The notes beneath the pieces are model-generated. The model saw only the letters and a list, made by a program, of their open reading frames with translations. It did no database searches and had not been told where the DNA came from. Of a DNA stretch of 28,511 nucleotides, positions 24,137 to 28,511 are shown one piece after another (position 1 is the first letter of the stretch; the number at the start of each line of letters is the position of its first letter). The stretch lies in assembly GCA_946537565.1 (NCBI GenBank), contig CAMNFW010000002.1, positions 1 through 28,511 of the forward strand, written 5' to 3'. This stretch comes from an uncultured Ruminococcus sp. (GTDB lineage Bacteria; Bacillota; Clostridia; Oscillospirales; Ruminococcaceae). Both the position numbers and the translations under genes were made by a program.

Positions 24137-24400
24137 ATGGAATATACATACAAAACAAAAATGGTCTGTGCAAGAGAGATCAACTTCAATATCAATGGAG
24201 ATGTAATTACTAATATCTCTTTCAACGGCGGCTGCAACGGCAACCTCAAAGCCCTTTCAAAAGTGCTGGACGGCTGGACTGTTGAAGAGATCGAAAATAA
24301 ACTCAAAGGCAATACCTGCGGTTTCAAGCCTACTTCCTGTGCAGATCAGCTCTGCCTTGCGGTTCGTGAGGCTTACACAAAGCTGAATTCTAAAGACTGA
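24137..24400 (+). CDS. TSCPD-domain protein (TIGR03905-like)
   Basis: 87-residue protein with the four-cysteine pattern of the family: Cys11, Cys33 in NGGCNGN, Cys61 in TCGFKPTSC and Cys68 followed by DQLC. TSCADQL matches the TSCPD signature, which is shared with the C-terminus of some class II ribonucleotide reductases, where it probably binds metal. Stand-alone members have no proven role. AAAGGAG precedes the start and the OhrR-like regulator begins 10 bases after the stop. Confidence 0.88.
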   Translation: MEYTYKTKMVCAREINFNINGDVITNISFNGGCNGNLKALSKVLDGWTVEEIENKLKGNTCGFKPTSCADQLCLAVREAYTKLNSKD

Positions 24401-24410
24401 AGGTGAGCAG

Positions 24411-24848
24411 ATGACTGACAGATCGGATGCTCTTAAACTGGAAAATCAGCTTTGTTTTCCGCTGTATGCCTGTTCAAGAGAGATCATAAAAAAATATCGT
24501 CCCTACCTGGAGGAAATCGACCTGACCTACACTCAGTATATCACCATGATGGTTCTCTGGGAGGAGCATAAGGTCAGCGTTAAAGAACTGGGAAAAAAGC
24601 TTTTTCTGGATTCAGGCACTCTTACTCCTGTGCTGAAAAGCCTCGAATCCAAAGGCTTTATCAAACGCTACCGCAGCTCTGAGGACGAAAGAATATTGCT
24701 GGCTGAGATCACTGAAAAAGGTACTGCCCTTAAAGAAAAAGCCGCCGATATTCCAGAAAAAATCGGCAGCTGCATCAAGCTCAGCAAGGAAGAAGCTATG
24801 TACCTGTACATGACACTCTACAAAATACTCGGCAGCACAAATGAATAA
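24411..24848 (+). CDS. OhrR-like MarR-family redox regulator
   Basis: 145 residues with a winged helix (about 35-110: LTYTQYITMMVLWE, then VSVKELGKKLFLDSGTLTPVLKSLESKG and RSSEDER). NQLCFPLYACSREI places the peroxide-sensing cysteine at position 15, and Tyr29 and Tyr40 occupy the positions that hydrogen-bond to it in Bacillus OhrR, by count from the start. Known OhrR proteins repress the organic-hydroperoxide reductase gene ohr; no ohr gene lies in the window. It closes the operon, 10 bases after the TSCPD gene. A second Cys at 21 could form an internal disulfide. Confidence 0.9.
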   Translation: MTDRSDALKLENQLCFPLYACSREIIKKYRPYLEEIDLTYTQYITMMVLWEEHKVSVKELGKKLFLDSGTLTPVLKSLESKGFIKRYRSSEDERILLAEITEKGTALKEKAADIPEKIGSCIKLSKEEAMYLYMTLYKILGSTNE

Positions 24849-24851
24849 GCT

Positions 24852-24887
24852 AAAACCCGGAGAGTTTCAAAAACTGCTCCGGGTTTT
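24852..24887 (+). terminator. strong terminator closing the yfhO operon
   Basis: AAAACCCGGAG pairs with CTCCGGGTTTT, and inside it AGTTT pairs with AAACT, giving a 16-bp stem with a single bulged G and a 3-base loop. The A/T outer ends could permit function in both directions. Confidence 0.88.
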
Positions 24888-25348
24888 CTCTATAAGTCAA
24901 ATTTTTTCTCATTAAAGCTGTATCCGTTTTCATCAAGTATATATTCATTTCCGACCCCTGAAACGATCCTTTTGCCATTGTCTGTAAAGGTGTAAACAAA
25001 TGAATCACTCAATCCTTCCGAGAATAACAGATGCTTCTGCATTCATTATATCATATGCCGTCAATGAATTCAACAGGGATTTAACTGCATACTGCAAAAT
25101 ATTCAAAAGATAGAAATCAAATGCTTAAATTATGACATTTTAAGTTTAAAATAATAGTTAAGAACTGTCCGCTGCTGTTAACCTATTCGTCCAGCATTTG
25201 CAGAGGAAAATCTTTCAACAAGTAAAACGGATATAAAATCTGATACCGGATTTTCAAATCCAGCATCAAGGTGATACAATCATTTTTTTATTATGAATTT
25301 CAATTTTACTCTGCTGCCGGCAGATTTTTCCAGTGATTATTCTTCATT
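24888..25348 (+). other. gene-poor interval between the ohrR-like gene and sigG
   Basis: Apart from the small minus-strand frame at 24890-25042, this holds no supported gene. Short dyads occur (for example GGATTT-TC-AAATCC at 25248-25261) but have no assignable role. I could not find a convincing sigma-F or sigma-A promoter for sigG here by eye. Confidence 0.6.
24890..25042 (-). pseudogene. 50-codon frame, probable gene remnant or small protein
   Basis: The minus strand encodes 50 residues from ATG at 25042 to TAG at 24890, with a protein-like composition (SFVYTFTDNGKRIVSGVGN then EYILDENGYSF). There is no ribosome binding site before the ATG. A minus-strand promoter-like element lies directly upstream (TTGAAT, 17 bases, TGA-TATAAT), but its start point would fall within the first codons. 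It reads like the C-terminal end of a lost gene; a small expressed protein starting at a downstream codon, or an RNA, cannot be excluded. Confidence 0.4.
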
Positions 25349-25388
25349 GTTCAGCCAATAATATCCTCATAGGAGGAATGGCTGAACA
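25349..25388 (+). promoter_or_regulatory. sigG leader hairpin that buries the Shine-Dalgarno
   Basis: GTTCAGCC (25349-25356) pairs with GGCTGAAC (25380-25387), ending exactly at the sigG ATG; T25348 can pair with its first base. Inside, CCTC (25365-25368) pairs with GAGG (25373-25376), extended by T25364-A25377 and two further pairs. The ribosome binding site AGGAGG (25371-25376) is therefore mostly double-stranded. Confidence 0.75.
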
Positions 25389-26164
25389 TGGCATACAATA
25401 AAGTGGTTATATCAGGTATAAATACCTCTGAGCTGGAAGTGCTTAAGGAAAACGAAAAAATGGCTCTGCTGCGTGAGATCAAGGCTACCGGCAGCAAGCA
25501 GGCAAGAGATAAGCTCATAAAAGGAAATCTGCGCCTCGTCCTCAGCGTTATTCAGCGCTTCACAGGCAGAGGTGAGGATATCGACGATCTTTTTCAGATA
25601 GGAGTTGTAGGTCTTATCAAGGCTATCAACAATTTCGACCTGACTAAAGAAGTGCGCTTTTCCACATACTGTGTCCCGATGATCGCCGGTGAACTGAGAA
25701 GATATCTCCGGGACAGCGGTCAGGTCAAGGTCAGCCGCTCTCTGCGTGACCTTGCCTATAAAGCGATCCAGGCAAGAGAAAGACTCACTTCCCAGAATCA
25801 GCGTGAACCGGATATTGATGAAATTGCTGCGGAATTAGGCGAAAAACGTGCAGATGTGGTTATTGCTCTCGAAAGCATCAGCGACCCTATCTCATTGTAT
25901 GAGCCGGTTTATTCAGATGCTGAGGACACAATGTATATTCTCGATCAGATCGGTGACAAAAATGATGTTGAAAGCTGGATGGAGGAACTGAGCATTCGTG
26001 ATGCTATAAAACAGCTCGGCGAACGTGAACGTGAGATCCTGTATCTCAGATTCCTTAAGGGCAAAACTCAAATGGAAGTTGCTAAGGAGATCGGCATTTC
26101 ACAGGCTCAGGTTTCAAGGCTGGAAAAAGGTGCTATCAACCGTATAAAAAGCGGAAATATCTGA
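25388..26164 (+). CDS. sigG: RNA polymerase sporulation sigma factor sigma-G
   Basis: Directs late gene expression in the forespore. The 258 residues match SigG: the N-terminus NKVVISGINTSELEVLK is diagnostic of sigma-G rather than sigma-F, then GNLRLVLSVIQRF, DDLFQIGVVGLIKAINNFDL and FSTYCVPMIAGELRRYLRD (region 2, about 45-108), VSRSLRDLAYKAI (region 3) and the region 4 helix-turn-helix KTQMEVAKEIGISQAQVSRL (about 227-246). In Bacillus sigG follows spoIIGA-sigE; here it stands alone. AGGAGG lies 11 bases before the ATG, rather far, and within a hairpin. An out-of-frame ATG at 25378 opens an eight-codon frame across the start, probably too near the ribosome binding site to be used. Confidence 0.95.
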   Translation: MAYNKVVISGINTSELEVLKENEKMALLREIKATGSKQARDKLIKGNLRLVLSVIQRFTGRGEDIDDLFQIGVVGLIKAINNFDLTKEVRFSTYCVPMIAGELRRYLRDSGQVKVSRSLRDLAYKAIQARERLTSQNQREPDIDEIAAELGEKRADVVIALESISDPISLYEPVYSDAEDTMYILDQIGDKNDVESWMEELSIRDAIKQLGEREREILYLRFLKGKTQMEVAKEIGISQAQVSRLEKGAINRIKSGNI

Positions 26165-26230
26165 CATTTTTCCGGTCTTTTACTTTCTCCGGATAACTGC
26201 CTTGCGCTACAGACAGAATGCTTTACAGAT

Positions 26231-26253
26231 GCCTCTCCTTCTTCTGGGGAGGC
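26231..26253 (+). other. hairpin downstream of sigG
   Basis: GCCTCTCC and GGGGAGGC pair over 8 positions (one G-U) around a 7-base loop. No T-tract follows. A second dyad, CAGCAGAA-T-TTCTGCTG, lies at 26279-26295. The role is unknown; they may protect the 3' end of sigG RNA. Confidence 0.45.
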
Positions 26254-26395
26254 GCTAAATGTACAGATTTCTCAGGATCAGCAGAATTTCTGCTGTATCA
26301 TCAAGGCTGTAACAGTATCTATTTTCCAAGCTGTCTGCAAATGTTTTTTTGATATATGATAAAAATCTGCGATCGTCTGTGTAAATCAAAAATTC

Positions 26396-26424
26396 TTGAC
26401 AAATCTTTATGCAGGATATATAAT
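26396..26424 (+). promoter_or_regulatory. perfect-consensus promoter of the Ig-repeat dockerin gene
   Basis: TTGACA (26396-26401), 17 bases, TATAAT (26419-26424). AAAGGAGA at 26446-26453 serves the start at 26461. Confidence 0.88.
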
Positions 26425-26460
26425 TAATGTATAAAGGATTTTTGTAAAGGAGAAATGTTT

Positions 26461-27990
26461 ATGAACTATAAAAAAATTGCTGCTGTATTGTCAGCTCTCG
26501 TTATAACTTCAGGCGCAGCAGGCTTTAACTCATTCATCTCAGATACCCCTGCTCATCAGGTATACGCTGAGGATACTGCTGCCGTTGATACCCTCACTAT
26601 CGCCTATGTCGGCTATACCGCCCCTGTTTCTTTGAATAATACCACCGAAACTCCTCAATGGTACAGCGACGATGAGTCCATTGCGACCGTAAAATCCACC
26701 GGTCAGCTCACTGCCGATATCACCGCTGTCGGTGTGGGCACTACATACATCTATGCTCTCCTCAGTAATCAGCTGCTGAAATTTGAAGTAATTGTTGAAG
26801 CAGAAGCTCCCGAGGAAAGCAATACAGTTGAACTGGGCACCGTTAATTTCAATTCTCAGCAGAATCAGGCTTCTCCTGAACTGAAAAATATCAAGAACAC
26901 TGATGCTGTCTGGAGCAGCTCAGATGAATCTGTTGCGACTGTTTCAGCTGACGGTACTATCACTGCTGTTGGAAAAGGTACCTGCACTATAACTGCTCTT
27001 TACAATAATATAAGCTACATCATAAATGTGGTTTCTGAATATGACCCCTCGGATATTCAACAGCCTACTGATCCAGCTGAACAGCTGATCGGTACCGTCA
27101 ACCTTTCTAACTCCACCCCTTCAAGGAAAATCTCTGCCACAGCTCCCGAAGGTCAGACCATTCAGTGGAGCAGCACCGATACCTCCGTTGCCGTTGTAGA
27201 TGATGAGGGCACTGTCACTGCAAAAGGTTCCGGAAACTGCCGTATCTACGCTGTTATCGGCAATTTCAGATACTACGCTGAAATTGTCTCCACCTATGAT
27301 CCTTCCCAGAAAATCGAACCAAAAGACCTGGGCGGAATCACTCTAACAAATGAAAAACCCACCTTCCAGGTCACACTGAATTCAGTTCCGGAAGGCGCTG
27401 AAATGGTATGGAGCAGCTCTGACGAAAGCATCGCTTCCGTTGATCAGAACGGTCTCGTTACAGGTATCTCCAGCGGAAGCTGCAAGATCAATATCCTTAT
27501 CAACGGTGCCGAGTATTTCATTACCGTCGATTCAACTGTGACCAAAGAAGGTCAGACTCAGAAAGAATACACCATCTACGGCATCGGCAATACCCTTCAG
27601 CTTACTGCTGACAATTTTTCTTCTGCTCCTGAATGGACAAGTCTCAACAAAAAAGTCGCTGTTGTTGATCAGAACGGTCTCGTTACTGCTGTGAGTGAAG
27701 GTGAAGCTGTTATCGCTGCCAGCTCCGGAAACTATGCGTTCAGCGTTAAGATAAAGGTATCTGCTGTATCTGAGATACTCTACGGTGACGCAAACCTGGA
27801 CGAAAAAGTCTCAGTTGCAGATTCTGTTGCTATTTTGCAGCACATTGCCCTTAATGATAAATACGGTCTTAAAGGTCAGGCTCTGCTCAATGCTGACTGC
27901 TGTAACCCCGGCGACGGCGTTACCTCAAAGGATGCACTTTCTATCCTTAAGTTAGATGCTAATGTCATCAAATCCCTGCCGGAAAAATAA
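26461..27990 (+). CDS. secreted protein with five BIG2-type Ig repeats and a dockerin
   Basis: About 509 residues. A signal peptide (about 1-35, ending VYA) is followed by five bacterial Ig-like (BIG2) repeats, recognisable by the recurring patterns W-SSSDESVATV, DGTITAVGKGTCTITA and similar, the last being EWTSLNKKVAVVDQNGLVTAV. A type I dockerin follows (about 440-505): YGDANLDEKVSVADSVAI and, in its second half, NADCCNPGDGVTSKDALSIL. No catalytic domain is present, so it may be a structural, spacer or substrate-adhesion component of the cellulosome. The ATG at 26455 is too close to AAAGGAG, so 26461 is the better start. It may be co-transcribed with the membrane protein that follows. Confidence 0.88.
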   Translation: MNYKKIAAVLSALVITSGAAGFNSFISDTPAHQVYAEDTAAVDTLTIAYVGYTAPVSLNNTTETPQWYSDDESIATVKSTGQLTADITAVGVGTTYIYALLSNQLLKFEVIVEAEAPEESNTVELGTVNFNSQQNQASPELKNIKNTDAVWSSSDESVATVSADGTITAVGKGTCTITALYNNISYIINVVSEYDPSDIQQPTDPAEQLIGTVNLSNSTPSRKISATAPEGQTIQWSSTDTSVAVVDDEGTVTAKGSGNCRIYAVIGNFRYYAEIVSTYDPSQKIEPKDLGGITLTNEKPTFQVTLNSVPEGAEMVWSSSDESIASVDQNGLVTGISSGSCKINILINGAEYFITVDSTVTKEGQTQKEYTIYGIGNTLQLTADNFSSAPEWTSLNKKVAVVDQNGLVTAVSEGEAVIAASSGNYAFSVKIKVSAVSEILYGDANLDEKVSVADSVAILQHIALNDKYGLKGQALLNADCCNPGDGVTSKDALSILKLDANVIKSLPEK

Positions 27991-28018
27991 AAGCTGATCA
28001 TTTCGCAATGAGGTTAAT

Positions 28019-28511
28019 ATGAAAAAAAGATTCCTGATTCCGCTGATGATCATTGCAGTCTCTGCGGTACTGACTGCTGTGGGGAGACTGTGCCAGCCCT
28101 TTGCAGATTTTTATGCGGAACACATCTTCCCATACATATCAACACCATATTCATTTATCAGCGGACTGCTGCCGTTTTCACTGGGTGAGATAATGATCAT
28201 TCTGGGTATACTTCTCGTAATCATCGGTATTCCGCTGATGATAATACTCATAATCGTCAAGAAAAATGCCCGGCTTAAGATCGCTCTGACTTCACTCTGC
28301 ACGGCACTTTGGGTATTGGCTTTCGTCTTTTCAACCGAAACTCTCAACTGCTTTATTCTCTATGGCTGCACACGTTTTTCAGAACGGTATTTTCAGGAAA
28401 AAACACACCCAAAAGAGGAGCTTGTCGATCTCTACGGCAGGCTTATAAATGAGGCAAATGAGCTGGCTGAACAGGTCCCAAGAGATGAAGACGACAGCTT
28501 CATGCTTACCA
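28019..28511 (+). CDS. DUF3810-like membrane protein (N-terminal part)
   Basis: The frame opens at 28019 after GAGGT (28010-28014) and runs to the window edge (164 codons seen). Three hydrophobic segments are visible: FLIPLMIIAVSAVLTAVG near 5, MIILGILLVIIGIPLMIILI near 60 and ALTSLCTALWVLAFVF near 90. They are followed by a soluble region (GCTRFSERYFQEKTHPKEEL then LYGRLINEANELAEQV). The arrangement and the PFSLGEIMII segment recall DUF3810, whose later part carries a zinc-peptidase-like HExxH that would lie outside the window. It begins 28 bases after the Ig-repeat gene. Confidence 0.7.
   Translation, partial: MKKRFLIPLMIIAVSAVLTAVGRLCQPFADFYAEHIFPYISTPYSFISGLLPFSLGEIMIILGILLVIIGIPLMIILIIVKKNARLKIALTSLCTALWVLAFVFSTETLNCFILYGCTRFSERYFQEKTHPKEELVDLYGRLINEANELAEQVPRDEDDSFMLT

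Noticed and set aside
25378..25401. Eight-codon frame overlapping the sigG start
   Set aside because: Its ATG is one base from the ribosome binding site, too close for initiation; noted only as context of the hairpin.

Overview
The window looks like a chromosomal segment of a cellulosome-forming, spore-forming Ruminococcus-type Firmicute (Oscillospiraceae). Evidence: three secreted proteins end in type I dockerin modules (GH16 protein at 3138, DUF4874/DUF4832-like protein at 9265, Ig-repeat protein at 26461); sigG, the forespore sigma factor, is present; ribosome binding sites are strong (GGAGG type); many sigma-A promoters are near consensus (TTGACA, 17 bp, TATAAT). No cohesin or scaffoldin gene, tRNA, rRNA, CRISPR array or transposase was seen. 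I do not assign a species.

Layout. 1-2296 (minus): NAD salvage operon nrtR-pncA-pncB behind one consensus promoter. 2569-5087 (plus): beta-carbonic anhydrase overlapping by ATGA a secreted GH16/beta-propeller/dockerin protein. 5329-9126 (plus): a four-gene operon with a consensus promoter and a hairpin terminator. It encodes a GCS2-family glutamate-cysteine ligase, a second, short, class I (GshA-type) glutamate-cysteine ligase, an EgtC/YafJ-like Ntn amidohydrolase, and a YunG-like small protein with a possible Cys-His-Asp triad. 9265-12219: large DUF4874/DUF4832-like dockerin protein. 12543-14792: orphan solute-binding lipoprotein. 14889-15245: stand-alone C39-like Cys protein, convergent with glmS (15341-17179, minus). 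17393-19207: alpha/beta hydrolase plus aldose-epimerase-like protein, behind a promoter overlapped by a perfect 13-bp inverted repeat. 19392-19769: double DUF1508 protein. 20055-24848: five-gene operon yfhO-Nudix-CE2-like esterase-TSCPD protein-OhrR-like regulator, closed by a strong terminator. 25388-26164: sigG, with its Shine-Dalgarno sequence buried in a leader hairpin. 26461-27990: five-Ig-repeat dockerin protein. 28019-end: DUF3810-like membrane protein, cut by the window.

How the parts fit. The dockerin proteins are presumably secreted for attachment to a cellulosome encoded elsewhere. The four-gene operon is the best candidate for an undescribed system: two different gamma-glutamylcysteine ligase families travel with a hydrolase whose relatives remove or transfer gamma-glutamyl groups, but with no glutathione synthetase and no ergothioneine genes. 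The sigG leader hairpin is the clearest regulatory structure. All functional calls come from reading motifs by eye; no database search was run.
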